From: Vibrio neptunius
GTDB lineage: Bacteria > Pseudomonadota > Gammaproteobacteria > Enterobacterales > Vibrionaceae
Reading direction: 5' to 3'
NCBI GenBank assembly: GCA_019339365.1
Contig: CP079860.1
Span: forward strand, 558,001-622,000
DNA: 64,000 bases
Both the position numbers and the translations under genes were made by a program. Every line of letters starts with the position of its first letter. Within the stretch, counting starts at the first letter, position 1. Below the pieces are notes generated by a model. It saw only the letters and a program-made list of their open reading frames with translations. It made no database searches and was not told the origin of the DNA. Shown here piece after piece: positions 47,327-56,999 of the stretch.

Positions 47327-48456
47327 TGGATTTGCTCCTTATTCTCACGTACGCCGCGTTGTGCATTGCGATTTTTAAGATCTTCAACATCCCGCTCAAT
47401 AAATGGACAGTGCCAACTGCCGTATTAGGTGGTGTGGTATTGGTCGGTACATTGATTCTTTTAATGAACTACAACCATCCGTTCACTCAGCTTGGCAATC
47501 AAGTTTTTTCCAGTACACCTATCGTTTCAGGAGTAAGAGGTCGGGTTATCGAAGTGCCTGTTGAGCCCAATAAACCGCTCAAACAAGGGGACATTCTCTT
47601 TATGATTGACCCTATCCCATACCAAGCAGAAGTTGAGAAGCTTGAAGCACAAATTAAAGAGGCCAGCCAAGGCGCTCTTGGGCTGGAGTCTGACGTACAA
47701 GAAGCGCAAGCTGCGCAAGCTCAAGCCATCGCCGATAGAGACAAAGCCCAGCGCGAATATTCGCGGTATCAGCGCGGTTACGAAAAAGGCGCGTTCACCG
47801 AGCAGGAACTGGACACTCGACGTCAAGCCTACAAGGCTGCTGAAGCCGCGGTCAAAGTTGCTGAGGCCAGAGTAGACCAAGCCAAGATTGCCCTCAACTC
47901 AGAAATAGGCGGTGAGAACACCACGGTCGCACGTTTGCTAGCTGAGCTGCGTCAAGCAGAATTTGACTTGGAGCAGACTATTGTCAAAGCCCCCACTAAT
48001 GGCTTTGCGACTCAATTGGCCTTGCGCCCTGGCGTGATGGCAGTTCCACTGCCACTGGCTCCAGTAATGACATTCGTTCATACCGAAGAAACGCTGTATG
48101 CCGCTGCGTTCAGGCAAAACTCTCTACAACGCTTACAACCAGGCTATGAAGCAGAATTTCTCTTCAGAGCCCTTCCAGGAAAGGTCTTTAAGGGAGAGGT
48201 TGTAGACGTACTGCCCGCCATTGGCGAAAGCCAGTTTCAGGCGCGAGGTGCCCTGCTTGGCACGGAAGCATTGCGCACCAGTGGACGAGTCTTTGTCACT
48301 TTAAAGATCACGGATGACTTGTCCGACTACCACTTGCCCATGGGGACAGCAGTCGAAGTGGCGGTTTATTCCGATCAATTCACTCATGTTTCCATTATGC
48401 GTAAAGTACTCATTCGAATGAAAAGCTGGCAGAACTATCTCTACCTAGACCATTAA
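47326..48456 (+). CDS. HlyD family membrane-fusion/secretion protein (YibH-like)
   Basis: A 376-residue inner-membrane-anchored periplasmic adaptor. N-terminal hydrophobic segments (LLLILTYAALCIAIFKIF, then VPTAVLGGVVLVGTLILLM), then the lipoyl half VSGVRGRVIEVPVEPNKPLK, a long alpha hairpin (residues about 100-200, Ala/Gln-rich) and the second lipoyl half with TIVKAPTNGFATQLALRPG. A beta barrel closes the protein. It belongs to the HlyD/EmrA branch without an adjacent pump; YibH with YibI is the model. One-base overlap with the DUF3302 gene, and a strong terminator follows. Confidence 0.9.
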   Translation: MDLLLILTYAALCIAIFKIFNIPLNKWTVPTAVLGGVVLVGTLILLMNYNHPFTQLGNQVFSSTPIVSGVRGRVIEVPVEPNKPLKQGDILFMIDPIPYQAEVEKLEAQIKEASQGALGLESDVQEAQAAQAQAIADRDKAQREYSRYQRGYEKGAFTEQELDTRRQAYKAAEAAVKVAEARVDQAKIALNSEIGGENTTVARLLAELRQAEFDLEQTIVKAPTNGFATQLALRPGVMAVPLPLAPVMTFVHTEETLYAAAFRQNSLQRLQPGYEAEFLFRALPGKVFKGEVVDVLPAIGESQFQARGALLGTEALRTSGRVFVTLKITDDLSDYHLPMGTAVEVAVYSDQFTHVSIMRKVLIRMKSWQNYLYLDH

Positions 48457-48472
48457 AATCCGTCAGAAAGCA

Positions 48473-48498
48473 AAAAGGCCTCTTACAAGAGGCCTTTT
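48473..48498. terminator. Bidirectional hairpin terminator
   Basis: A ten-base perfect stem AAAAGGCCTC / GAGGCCTTTT with a six-base loop, between the HlyD-like gene and the convergent gltS. Confidence 0.85.
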
Positions 48499-48516
48499 CA
48501 TTTGTAGATGAGCACA

Positions 48517-49744
48517 TTAACCGATAAAGGAGATGTACCCTTGAAGGATAATTAAGTTCACAATGTCGATAAAGAAAGCACCCACAATCGGCACCACCAT
48601 AAATGCCTGAGGTGATGGGCCATATTGGTTGACTACTGACCCCATGTTCATCACAGCCGTGGGCGTTGCACCTAAACCAAATCCACAATGACCACCCGCG
48701 ATAACAGCCGCATCGTAGTTTGAGCCCATAACCTTAAAAGTCACAAAGTAAGTAAAAATACCTAAGATCACCGATTGAACCGAAAGGATGATCAGAAACG
48801 GAATCGCGAGATCAAAAATGTTCCACAGCTTCAAGCTCATTAGAGCCATGGCTAAGAACAGTGACAATGAAACCGTGCCCAGAATATCGACTGTTTCTGC
48901 ATCTACCTTATGAGTTTTGGTCACTTCCATGATATTAGTGATAAACACGCCAATAAATAGCGCATAAACGAAATCAGGGATCATCAGCCAGCTAATCTCC
49001 AGACTGCTGACCCATTGTTCCAAGTATTTGGCTCCTGTCACACAGATAAGCAAAACAAACAGGATTTCAATCACTTTTTTCGCTGTAACCTTGTCCTCTT
49101 CATACTCATTGTAAGTGATGACTTCAGGAAACTTTTCATGGGTATCTGTCCCGCGTCCGTATTCTGATTCAAGGTTGTTTTTATTGATCAGCTTTTTGAG
49201 CAACAGGGCTACCGATGATACCACCGATAATCAGACCAAACGTGGCAGAAGCCATCGCGATTTCTAGCGTGTTCTTCAGGCCATAAGTTTCTGAAAAGGT
49301 TTGAGACCAAGCTGCGCCGGTTCCGTGTCCACCGGATAGAGTGATAGAACCAGCAATCAAGCCCATTAAAGGGTCTAAGCCTAGCGCAGAAGCCAATGAC
49401 ACTCCAACACCGTTTTGAATCATGATGTAAAAAGATGCAACCGCAAGAAAGATAAAGACTTTAACGCCACCTTTCATCAACTGCGTATAGTTTGCTGCCA
49501 AGCCAACAGTACTGAAAAACATCAGCATAAAAGTATTTTGTAACGGCAGTGAGAATTCCAGATCCAATTCGTTAAAATGCATGCCTGTAATGATCATCGC
49601 CACAATCAAACCACCCACAATGGGCTCTGGAATATTGAACTTCTTCAGAATAGGGAGCTTAGAATTTACAAAGTGGCCTAGAAACAAAACGCTGATTGCG
49701 ATTAAGAAAGATTCTAGTGGTCCAACCGAAATTATCTGATTCAT
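48517..49744 (-). pseudogene. gltS: Sodium/glutamate symporter GltS, frameshifted at T5
   Basis: Encodes 408 residues when one base is removed from the T5 run at 49193-49197, close to the 401 of E. coli GltS. The first frame has FLIAISVLFLGHFVN, IPEPIVGGLIVAMIITG and the reentrant signature GSITLSGGHGTGAAWSQTF. It then fails at GSPVAQKADQ. The second frame resumes at KKLINKNNLESEYGRG and contains the matching inverted-repeat half with GGHCGFGLGATPTAVMNMG. Both signatures of the ESS family are intact, so the protein is otherwise sound and the indel may be a sequencing error. It imports glutamate with Na+. Located downstream of qrr on the same strand. Confidence 0.88.
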
Positions 49745-50046
49745 ATAACCTCTTCATTGTCTGTCACTCATCTTCCCTAACGAGCTAAGAGCATATTGCT
49801 CTGGGCCATTTCGTTACCAAGGCCTCGGTAACAATTGCAGGCACTGATTGAGATGTTCTCTGTTAAAAAAACGTCCTATCCACAGCGGGTAAACCCGCTC
49901 AATTTCAACATCGAAACCCTACGGTGTACGTTAGGGACCGAAAAAGAAAGCGGACATTATTAATAAACTCACAGGCATTTGTCGAGCATGGAGAGAAAAT
50001 TCGCGTCATGAAACGATGTAAATTGACGAGGAATTGACCAAAAGAC

Positions 50047-50157
50047 AAAAAAAAAAAGCCAATCGCAATAAGGGCGATTGGCACATATATTGTGTGAACA
50101 AAAATCATTCACTAACAACGTCAGTTGGCTAGGTGACCCTCGGCTTAATAAGGGTCA
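50047..50157 (-). ncRNA. qrr: Qrr quorum-regulatory small RNA
   Basis: A Hfq-dependent sRNA of the Vibrio Qrr family, which represses luxR/hapR-type master regulators and activates aphA at low cell density. On the minus strand it begins TGACCCTTATTAAGCCGAGG, forming the 5' hairpin with GGGTCACC. It then carries the invariant core CCTAGCCAACTGACGTTGTT (the base-pairing region) and ends in a GCCAATCGC / GCGATTGGC hairpin followed by eleven Ts. The predicted +1 at 50157 falls exactly 12 bases after the sigma-54 GC element. About 111 nt, as expected. Several Qrr copies are usual in vibrios; which one this is cannot be told. Confidence 0.95.
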
Positions 50158-50167
50158 CTTCAAGTAA

Positions 50168-50183
50168 TGCAGATAGCGTGCCA
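50168..50183 (-). promoter_or_regulatory. Sigma-54 promoter of qrr
   Basis: On the minus strand TGGCACGCTATCTGCA: GG at -24 and GC at -12 with the required ten bases between, a near-consensus RpoN promoter placing +1 at 50157. Confidence 0.92.
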
Positions 50184-50245
50184 ACTTAAAAAGGCCATAA
50201 AATACCAATATTGGTCCAATTTTTAGCCAATTTATTATAATCAAT

Positions 50246-50272
50246 ATGCAAAATGAAAATTGCATTTTGCAA
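50246..50272. promoter_or_regulatory. LuxO-binding sites upstream of qrr
   Basis: TTGCATTTTGCAA (50260-50272) matches the LuxO palindrome TTGCA-WWW-TGCAA exactly. ATGCAAAATGAAA (50246-50258) is a second site with two mismatches. They lie about 65-90 bases upstream of the -24 element, normal for a sigma-54 enhancer-binding protein, and about 120 bases upstream of the divergent DUF368 gene. Confidence 0.88.
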
Positions 50273-50392
50273 ATAAGTGCAATTCGATATTAAACAAGTC
50301 TCTTATCGATTAATTTATCAATTCACTGTTTTCATACTTTTTTACGTTATTGACGATATACTCTCATCACCTGAACTGACCCGTTGTAACGA

Positions 50393-51314
50393 ATGAACTA
50401 CTTATCTACTTTTTTTCAAAGGCCTAGCCATGGGTGCGGCCGACGTAGTACCCGGTGTCTCTGGAGGCACCATTGCCTTTATTACAGGCATCTATGACAC
50501 CTTATTGGAAAGTATCCGACGCATTAATCCTAGCTTACTCGGCATTTTGAAGCATGATGGAATCAAAGCAGCGTTCAACCATATCAACGGCTTATTCCTT
50601 GTCGCGCTGTTCGGTGGTGTGCTAACCAGTATTGCGACACTTGCCAAGCTGATTTCGTGGTTACTAGTCACGCACCCTATCCCTTTATGGTCCTTTTTCT
50701 TTGGTCTGATTCTGGTTTCTGTTTTCCATATGCTGAAACAAATTGAGAAAAGAAGCATCAGTCGCCTTATCTTCCTATTACTCGGGGTCGGTTTTGCTTA
50801 TAGCATTACCATCCTCAACCCCCTTCAAATGGATCCAACCAGCATCAATATCATGTTTGCCGGAGCGATCGCTATATGCGCGATGATCTTGCCTGGCATC
50901 TCTGGCAGCTTTATATTGCTACTCATTGGTATGTACAGCCCAGTTCTTGGTGCAGTCAAATCATTGGATGTAACTGTCTTGCTGCTTTTCTTGACTGGCT
51001 GCGTTATAGGTTTACTGAGTTTTTCTCACGTACTGTCATGGCTACTGAGTCGTTTCAGAGACTTAACTCTGATTTTTCTAACCGGCCTAATGATTGGCAC
51101 ACTACCAAAGATCTGGCCTTGGAAAGAAACGTTGACGTGGCGCACTAACTCAAGTGGCGAACAGGTCCCGTTGCTCGAACGCAATCTCTCACCGCTGGAC
51201 TTTGAAGCCATCACTTCACAACCTGCCCAGATAGGCATGGCCATCATTCTAATGCTGTGTGCTATTGCACTGGTTCTCAGCTTGGAAAAATTCGCCGATA
51301 AGCGTGATATCTAG
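50393..51314 (+). pseudogene. popT: DUF368 undecaprenyl-phosphate translocase (PopT-like), frameshifted at T7
   Basis: Encodes 306 residues when one T is removed from the T7 run at 50410-50416. The ATG at 50393 begins MNYLSTFF, then joins KGLAMGAADVVPGVSGGTIA, the conserved DUF368 N-terminus. As sequenced, only an internal ATG at 50430 is in frame. About eight membrane segments are present, and a second signature, AMILPGISGSFILLLIG, is intact. DUF368 proteins recycle undecaprenyl phosphate across the inner membrane and matter at alkaline pH. The rest of the gene is perfect, so the indel is suspicious. Divergent from qrr. Confidence 0.88.
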
Positions 51315-51465
51315 TTAAGTGTCAAGCAGCCAACTGGCTGCTTTTCTTTTACCTCCTGTGCGCTTCTACTCATTCCAAACGCTCATAGCGGTCAACTTTT
51401 AATCGATTGCGCCATTCAAGCAAGTTAGACACGATAGGGTCACTACAATCATCGAGTACCTCATT

Positions 51466-52797
51466 ATGTCTCATGTTTTCCATCGACACTGCCATACTCG
51501 TTTACCCACCGTCAGTCACGGCGATGGTGTCTATCTTTTTGATACACAAGGTAAAGCCTATCTAGATGCGTGCGGAGGGGCTGCAGTTTCTAATCTTGGC
51601 CATAACCACCCATCGATTAAACGAGCAATCATAGAACAGCTTGAGCGTATCCCTTTCGCTCACACAGGTTTTTTTACTAACGAACCTAGCGAACAATTGG
51701 CTGAAGCACTTTGCAATCTAATGCCTGCTCAATTTAAACATGTGTATTTTGTGAGTGGCGGATCCGAAGCAGTAGAGTCGGCGTTAAAAATGGCACGTCA
51801 GTATTATGTCGAGATTGGAAAAACGACTAAGACTCAGTTCATAGCCCGAAAACAAAGCTATCATGGCAATACTTTAGGCGCACTCGCCGTCGGTGGAAAC
51901 GAATGGCGACGAGCTCCATTCCGACCAATGCTGACAACCAGTCATCATATCGACCCCTGTTACTCATATCGTCTGAAACATGGGAGTGAATCAGAGTTGG
52001 ACTATTCACTTCGCAGCGCCAATCAGCTTGAGGAAAAAATCCTCGAACTAGGTGCAGAAAATGTCATGGCGTTTGTGGCAGAACCTATTGTCGGTGCTAC
52101 TGCTGGCGCAGTACCGGCTACAAGGGGCTACTTCAAACGAATTAGGGAGATCTGCGATCAGTATGAGGTTTTGCTTATATTAGATGAAGTGATGTGTGGT
52201 GTCGGTCGCAGCGGCAGTTTTTTTGCATTTGAACAAGAACAGATAGAGCCTGATCTGGTCTGTATTGCAAAAGGGCTGGGAGCAGGTTATCAACCTATTG
52301 GCGCTACCATCGCCAATGACCGGATTTACCAAGCTATTGCCAATGGTAGCGGTTTCTTCCAGCATGGCCACACCTTTATGGCGCACCCGATGGCATGTGC
52401 CTCTGCACTGGCCACGGTCGAAGCTATTCAACAGGAAAGATTGTTATCATCAGTGCAATCTCACGGCGCAGAACTAAAACAAACACTGCTGAATGAACTG
52501 GGCGATTTGCCTTACGTAGGCGATATCCGCGGTAAAGGTCTTTTCCTTGGCATTGAGCTCGTCAAAGATCAAGACAGTAAGGCTCCGCTCGATATCGCCA
52601 CAAAAGCACATGCTGCGGTAAAGTATCAAGCGATGGAAAACGGCCTAATGTGCTATCCAATGTCTGGAACCATTGACGGTAAACAAGGTCATCACATCCT
52701 GTTAGCGCCGCCTTTCATCATCGAACCTCACCACATTGACGAGATTGTGACTAAACTGAAAACCACATTAACTGAGGTGTCCGGGACATGGATTTAA
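51466..52797 (+). CDS. Class III PLP-dependent aminotransferase
   Basis: A 443-residue class III (omega) aminotransferase. Seen: YLDACGGAAVSNLGHNHPSI, FVSGGSEAVESALKMARQY, KQSYHGNTLGALAVGG, AEPIVGATAGAVPATRGYFK, LLILDEVMCGVGRSG (PLP Asp) and LVCIAKGLGAGYQPIGATI, with the Schiff-base Lys in AKGLGAG. It is complete. Its last ten bases overlap the start of a BKACE gene, so the two are coupled and probably act in sequence: transamination to a beta-keto acid, then cleavage. The substrate is likely an omega- or beta-amino acid. A LysR gene and a TAXI binding protein downstream complete the cluster. Confidence 0.92.
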   Translation: MSHVFHRHCHTRLPTVSHGDGVYLFDTQGKAYLDACGGAAVSNLGHNHPSIKRAIIEQLERIPFAHTGFFTNEPSEQLAEALCNLMPAQFKHVYFVSGGSEAVESALKMARQYYVEIGKTTKTQFIARKQSYHGNTLGALAVGGNEWRRAPFRPMLTTSHHIDPCYSYRLKHGSESELDYSLRSANQLEEKILELGAENVMAFVAEPIVGATAGAVPATRGYFKRIREICDQYEVLLILDEVMCGVGRSGSFFAFEQEQIEPDLVCIAKGLGAGYQPIGATIANDRIYQAIANGSGFFQHGHTFMAHPMACASALATVEAIQQERLLSSVQSHGAELKQTLLNELGDLPYVGDIRGKGLFLGIELVKDQDSKAPLDIATKAHAAVKYQAMENGLMCYPMSGTIDGKQGHHILLAPPFIIEPHHIDEIVTKLKTTLTEVSGTWI

Positions 52798-53639
52798 CAC
52801 CAAGAGATGCTGGCTATCAGCAAACCTGTGCAATTATCGTGGCGCCAAATGGAGCGCGAAAAACCAAGCAAGATCATCCAAACCTTCCAATGAACGAGGA
52901 AGAGATTATCTCTGAGGTCATCGCCTGTCGTGATGCCGGCGCTGCCATGGTTCACCTTCACTGCCGAGACGAGAATGGCCAACACAGTTTGGAAATCGAA
53001 TCCAATCGACAGTTGTACGACAGAGTAAAACAGGCCGTCGATGACAGCATTATTGTCCAGTTGACAACCGAAGCCATAGGGATTTACAGCATAGAGCAAC
53101 AAATAGCACTGACTAAAGCGATCAAGCCCGAAGCCGCCTCATTTGCACTCCGTGAGCTGATTCCCGATGACAACCATATTGAGTCTGGAAAAGCCTTTTT
53201 CCATTGGGTTGCGGAACACGGAATCATCAGTCAAATCATCCTCTACGATCAAGATGATATTCACCGCTACTTCCAGCTGCGTGCTCAGGGAATTTTGCCG
53301 ACCGTGGCTCAACACGCACTCGTCGTTCTTGGCCGATACCACAACGAACAGCAATCCAGTCCGTGGGATTTAATGCAACTCGACTTGAATCAGTTCGTTC
53401 AACAAAACGTTCACCTCGCCGTCTGTGCCTTTGGCAATCGTGAGCAGGACTGCCTCATCAGTGCAATGCTACTTGGGCTCGATATCCGTGTCGGTTTTGA
53501 GAACAATCACCTTGACCCACGAGGAATCCCAGCAATTAATAATGCGGAACAAGTGAGAAACCTCAAAAAAATTAATAAATTATTAAACATTCCGATTCAT
53601 GATGCATATAGTTTCCGGAGGGTACTAACAAAGCGTTGA
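52788..53639 (+). CDS. Beta-keto acid cleavage enzyme (BKACE, DUF849)
   Basis: A 283-residue TIM-barrel enzyme of the BKACE family, which condenses beta-keto acids with acetyl-CoA to give acetoacetate and a CoA ester (Kce is the lysine-fermentation member). Seen: CAIIVAPNGARKTKQDHPNL, a Zn site in MVHLHCRDENGQHSL (HxH), the strand end TTEAIG, FALREL and GFENNHLDPRG near the C-terminus. Coupled to the aminotransferase upstream (ten-base overlap). Catabolism of an amino compound via a beta-keto acid is inferred. No CoA-transferase is adjacent. Confidence 0.88.
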   Translation: MDLTPRDAGYQQTCAIIVAPNGARKTKQDHPNLPMNEEEIISEVIACRDAGAAMVHLHCRDENGQHSLEIESNRQLYDRVKQAVDDSIIVQLTTEAIGIYSIEQQIALTKAIKPEAASFALRELIPDDNHIESGKAFFHWVAEHGIISQIILYDQDDIHRYFQLRAQGILPTVAQHALVVLGRYHNEQQSSPWDLMQLDLNQFVQQNVHLAVCAFGNREQDCLISAMLLGLDIRVGFENNHLDPRGIPAINNAEQVRNLKKINKLLNIPIHDAYSFRRVLTKR

Positions 53640-53694
53640 TTGGTGCCTGTGCAAAGTAAGATAGGATCGTTACACGCAATAAAAAGGAATGACT

Positions 53695-54669
53695 ATGACA
53701 TTGCTAAAAAACGTAATGACTGCCACCTCGGTAGCTGCACTTTTAGGCGCCACTTTTTACGCTTCGGCTGCTGATAGATTTATTACCATTGGCACTGGTG
53801 GGGTAACAGGCGTCTACTACCCAACTGGTGGTGCTATTTGCCGTCTGGTAAACAAAACCAAAAAAGAACATGGGATTCGTTGTTCTGTTGAATCTACAGG
53901 TGGTTCCATCTATAACATCAACACCATTCGCGCCGGTGAGCTGGACTTAGGTATCGCACAGTCTGACTGGCAGTACCATGGCTACAATGGGACAAGTAAG
54001 TTCTCCGATGCAGGTCCATTCAAAGAACTACGTGCTGTGTTCTCTGTTCACCCTGAGCCGTTCACCGTTGTAGCTCGCGCCGATTCAGGCATCAAGAGCT
54101 TTGAAGATCTTAAAGGTAAACGTGTCAACATCGGCAACCCAGGCTCAGGCCAACGCGGTACAATGGAAGTTCTAATGGACCAATATGGTTGGACGACTAA
54201 AGACTTCAAGTTAGCTTCTGAGCTAAAAGCAGCTGAACAGTCTAAAGCATTGTGTGATAACAAAATTGATGCGATGGTTTACGTCGTAGGCCACCCAAGT
54301 GGCGCGATTCAGGAGGCGACCACTTCCTGTGACAGTCACATTGTTCAAGTCGCAAGCCCTCAGGTCAACAAACTCTTATCTGACGCAAGCTACTACCGCA
54401 CTGCAACAGTTCCTGGAGGCATGTACAAGGGCAACCCTGACGATGTTCAAACATTTGGTGTTGGTGCTACATTTGTCTCTTCCACTGCAGTACCGGAAGA
54501 TGTGGTATACAACACGGTAAAAGCGGTATTTGAAAACTTCGACGACTTCCGCAAACTCCACCCTGCGTTCGCCAACCTGAAAAAAGAAGAGATGGTCAAA
54601 GACGGTCTGTCTGCACCTCTTCACCCAGGCGCGCTTAAATACTATAAAGAAGTGGGATTGATTAAGTAA
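53695..54669 (+). CDS. TAXI-family TRAP transporter solute-binding protein
   Basis: A 324-residue periplasmic protein. Signal peptide ([14 protein letters not shown]), then the TAXI hallmark [50 protein letters not shown] and [23 protein letters not shown] proteins feed TRAP permeases, often for glutamate-like or C4/C5 acids. The fused TRAP permease gene is not within the window's neighbourhood, so it is an orphan or uses a distant permease. ATG at 53695 is preferred to 53689, which lies right against AAGGA. It lies 56 bases after the BKACE gene, probably in the same transcript, suggesting uptake of that pathway's substrate. Confidence 0.92.
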   Translation: MTLLKNVMTATSVAALLGATFYASAADRFITIGTGGVTGVYYPTGGAICRLVNKTKKEHGIRCSVESTGGSIYNINTIRAGELDLGIAQSDWQYHGYNGTSKFSDAGPFKELRAVFSVHPEPFTVVARADSGIKSFEDLKGKRVNIGNPGSGQRGTMEVLMDQYGWTTKDFKLASELKAAEQSKALCDNKIDAMVYVVGHPSGAIQEATTSCDSHIVQVASPQVNKLLSDASYYRTATVPGGMYKGNPDDVQTFGVGATFVSSTAVPEDVVYNTVKAVFENFDDFRKLHPAFANLKKEEMVKDGLSAPLHPGALKYYKEVGLIK

Positions 54670-54685
54670 CCACGTAATAAATAAC

Positions 54686-54707
54686 AAACCCGGCAAACGC
54701 CGGGTTT
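54686..54707. terminator. Terminator between TAXI and LysR genes
   Basis: A nine-base perfect stem AAACCCGGC / GCCGGGTTT with a four-base loop and ATTATTTATT after it; serves both convergent genes. Confidence 0.85.
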
Positions 54708-54708
54708 A

Positions 54709-55599
54709 TTATTTATTCTCTTCAAGTTCGTCTCTGAGCCACTGATGAAAAAGCTGAACTTTCCTTGAAGCCAAACGGTAATTCGGCACACTCAAATAGT
54801 AACCATAGCCACTGAGCATCGATAGACCAAGCAGATTGTTCACCTGAGCATTGTCCAACATTTCACGCGCCATAAAATCAGGCACCAAAGCCAACCCTTT
54901 CCCCCGCTTCACCGCCTCTAATGACAAGTAAAAATGTTCGTAACCGACACCATAATAGTTGAGTGGCTCCGAGCACTGATGCTCTAACTTAAACAGCTCC
55001 CACAACTGTGGTCTAGTGGTTTGAGGGATCAAAGTATGCTGTGTTAACACAGAAGTAAAATCGCGACAGGACGCGGATTGTTCACCGATCAAAAGTAGCT
55101 TTTCATGACACAAGAGTTGACTGTGCTCGTAATGCTTAGACAGCGGCAAACAACGCAAGGCGATATCCGACTCACCTGCAAGTTTAAGCTGGGCATTCTC
55201 ACGAGTACGTATTTTAACCTGCAACTGTGGATACAAACGCCGAAACTCTTCGATCTTAGGCAGCAACCATAAGCTGGCAAACGAAGGCGTCACATCAATG
55301 GTCAGTAACTCTTGCTGTGTATCACTTTGAATCAGGCTAGCGGTAGCGTGTTGGATGATCTCTAGCGCTTCAATAACTTTGGGTAAGTATTGCTTTCCAG
55401 CTGTCGTCAATTCAATGCCATTCAACTGACGCTCTAACAATGGCCTACCAACCATCTGCTCCAGTATCGCTATCTGCTTACTCACTGCACCCTGAGTGAC
55501 ATACAGCTCTTCTGCTGCTTTTGAAAAACTCTGATGATGAGCAACCGCGATAAACGATCGCAGGGCTTTAATCGAAGGGAGTTCGCTTCCTTTCAGCAT
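54709..55599 (-). CDS. LysR family regulator (GcvA-like)
   Basis: A 296-residue LysR-type regulator with winged HTH (LPSIKALRSFIAVAHHQSFS, YVTQGAVSKQIAILEQMVG) and an effector domain. The PSIKALRSF / TQGAVS style places it with GcvA-like members. It is convergent to the aminotransferase-BKACE-TAXI genes and upstream of ctlX on the same strand, so it could control either the amino-compound cluster or ctlX. No divergent partner exists to settle this. Confidence 0.88.
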   Translation of the reverse strand: MLKGSELPSIKALRSFIAVAHHQSFSKAAEELYVTQGAVSKQIAILEQMVGRPLLERQLNGIELTTAGKQYLPKVIEALEIIQHATASLIQSDTQQELLTIDVTPSFASLWLLPKIEEFRRLYPQLQVKIRTRENAQLKLAGESDIALRCLPLSKHYEHSQLLCHEKLLLIGEQSASCRDFTSVLTQHTLIPQTTRPQLWELFKLEHQCSEPLNYYGVGYEHFYLSLEAVKRGKGLALVPDFMAREMLDNAQVNNLLGLSMLSGYGYYLSVPNYRLASRKVQLFHQWLRDELEENK

Positions 55600-55682
55600 A
55601 GGTATGAACCTATTCTTTTAATTCATACACGCAGAATAAGAGGCGTAATGGGCAGTTGTAAAGAGAAGTATGGAGCCAAACT

Positions 55683-55712
55683 AAAACAGCCTGTCTGATG
55701 ACAGGCTGTTTT
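55683..55712 (-). terminator. ctlX terminator
   Basis: A 13-base perfect stem AAAACAGCCTGTC / GACAGGCTGTTTT with a TGAT loop, just past the ctlX stop on the minus strand. Confidence 0.9.
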
Positions 55713-55716
55713 ATGA

Positions 55717-56694
55717 TTATAAGCTGTTCTTGCGACTTGGCAGAAAAACCTCACCCAACATGCAACGAACACTACCACCACCGATTGATTCTATGGTCTG
55801 CACGTTGAATGGAAGAAGCTTACCATGGCTCGACAACTGAGCACGTTGTGCTGGTGAAAACGCGTCGAACGCCGATTGTGACATTGCGATCACTTTATCA
55901 CCATTGACAGTCTCAAGTTCCAAGATATTGCCACAGAACTGGTTCATCTGCTCAAGGCTGATAGAGATAACCTGCTTATCTTTCGCAAGAGATTTGAGTA
56001 CAAACCGGCGCTCAAATTCTGGAATCACTTCATCGCAAATCACACAAAAATGTTCACCGATCGCCATCATTACATTGGTGTGATAAATAGGTTTTCCGGA
56101 GGGTAGTGCCGTCTGAAAAGACACCACACGCTCGTAACCGATTCGCTCAGCATAATCTTCCAACACTTCGCGGTCACAACGTTGTGAAAGCGCAGCATAA
56201 ATGGTGCGATTAACATGATCAATCACCATCACACCTGTACTTTCTAGGTGTGCATTCTGTGTTAAGTAATCCGTCAACGAATCTTCACTAGACACAGCTC
56301 GACCTGCCGCTTCTAGTGCTTGACGCAGGGCATCAGGGCGAACTTCCTGTTGACGATTTTCACATGCCATAGGAAAGGTGTAGAGAGCACCGTCAGCAGT
56401 GGTGCTGAACCAATTGTTTGGGAATACGGCGTCTGGTGTTTCTACCGCACCAAGTGGGTAGTCAAATTCAACGACCTGAACACCAGCATGGCGCAATTGT
56501 TCAACCATAGTGTTGTACTCTTGCATTGCTTGATTGCGAACCTGTTCCGTTGTTTCGCTGACTTGATGTTGAAACTCATTGTCTCGAGCGGTTTCAGCAT
56601 TAAACGCAAACTCTTTTGGTGGCACCATCACCACACAGTTAGCGTTTTGCACTGTAGAAACTGACTTTTCTAGTTGTGTTTGCTGTTTGAACAT
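55717..56694 (-). CDS. ctlX: Citrulline-utilisation/arginine-deiminase-related amidinotransferase
   Basis: A 325-residue guanidino-group-modifying enzyme of the CtlX branch (amidinotransferase/dimethylarginine-dimethylaminohydrolase fold). Seen: CVVMVPPKEFAFNAETARDN, the substrate-binding TPDAVFPNNWFST, GKPIYHTNVMMAIGEHFCVI with the catalytic His, and the C-terminal GGGSVRCMLGEVFLP with the nucleophilic Cys. All key residues are present. It probably hydrolyses arginine or a related guanidino compound, supplying ornithine/citrulline. The start at 56694 matches the family; the frame is open to 56718. Monocistronic with a strong terminator. Confidence 0.88.
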   Translation of the reverse strand: MFKQQTQLEKSVSTVQNANCVVMVPPKEFAFNAETARDNEFQHQVSETTEQVRNQAMQEYNTMVEQLRHAGVQVVEFDYPLGAVETPDAVFPNNWFSTTADGALYTFPMACENRQQEVRPDALRQALEAAGRAVSSEDSLTDYLTQNAHLESTGVMVIDHVNRTIYAALSQRCDREVLEDYAERIGYERVVSFQTALPSGKPIYHTNVMMAIGEHFCVICDEVIPEFERRFVLKSLAKDKQVISISLEQMNQFCGNILELETVNGDKVIAMSQSAFDAFSPAQRAQLSSHGKLLPFNVQTIESIGGGSVRCMLGEVFLPSRKNSL

Positions 56695-56999
56695 TGCGAT
56701 AGACTCGTTATATCTCACTCACTTACGTTGAATTGTAGACATATTGTTAAAACAAAAATAACTGAATTCACCCATCCCAACCGATAGTCACCATGTATTT
56801 TTACTGTGAATTTCATTTTTCTCAGTAAATTTTATTGCCAGCAAGACTTTTTAAACCGATTGTATGAATAATATGCAGCAGCTCGTATAACAATTGATTG
56901 ATATATGGTTACATTTCAAACATTAACGAGCTACCATATGACACAAACGCAATAGCCATCTCTGGCTCTCTCCTGCGTTGTGATATTTTAAGGCGAGAT

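Noticed and set aside
49880..49900. GCGGG-TAAA-CCCGC hairpin upstream of gltS
   Set aside because: Five-base stem without a T-tract; too weak to call a terminator or riboswitch.
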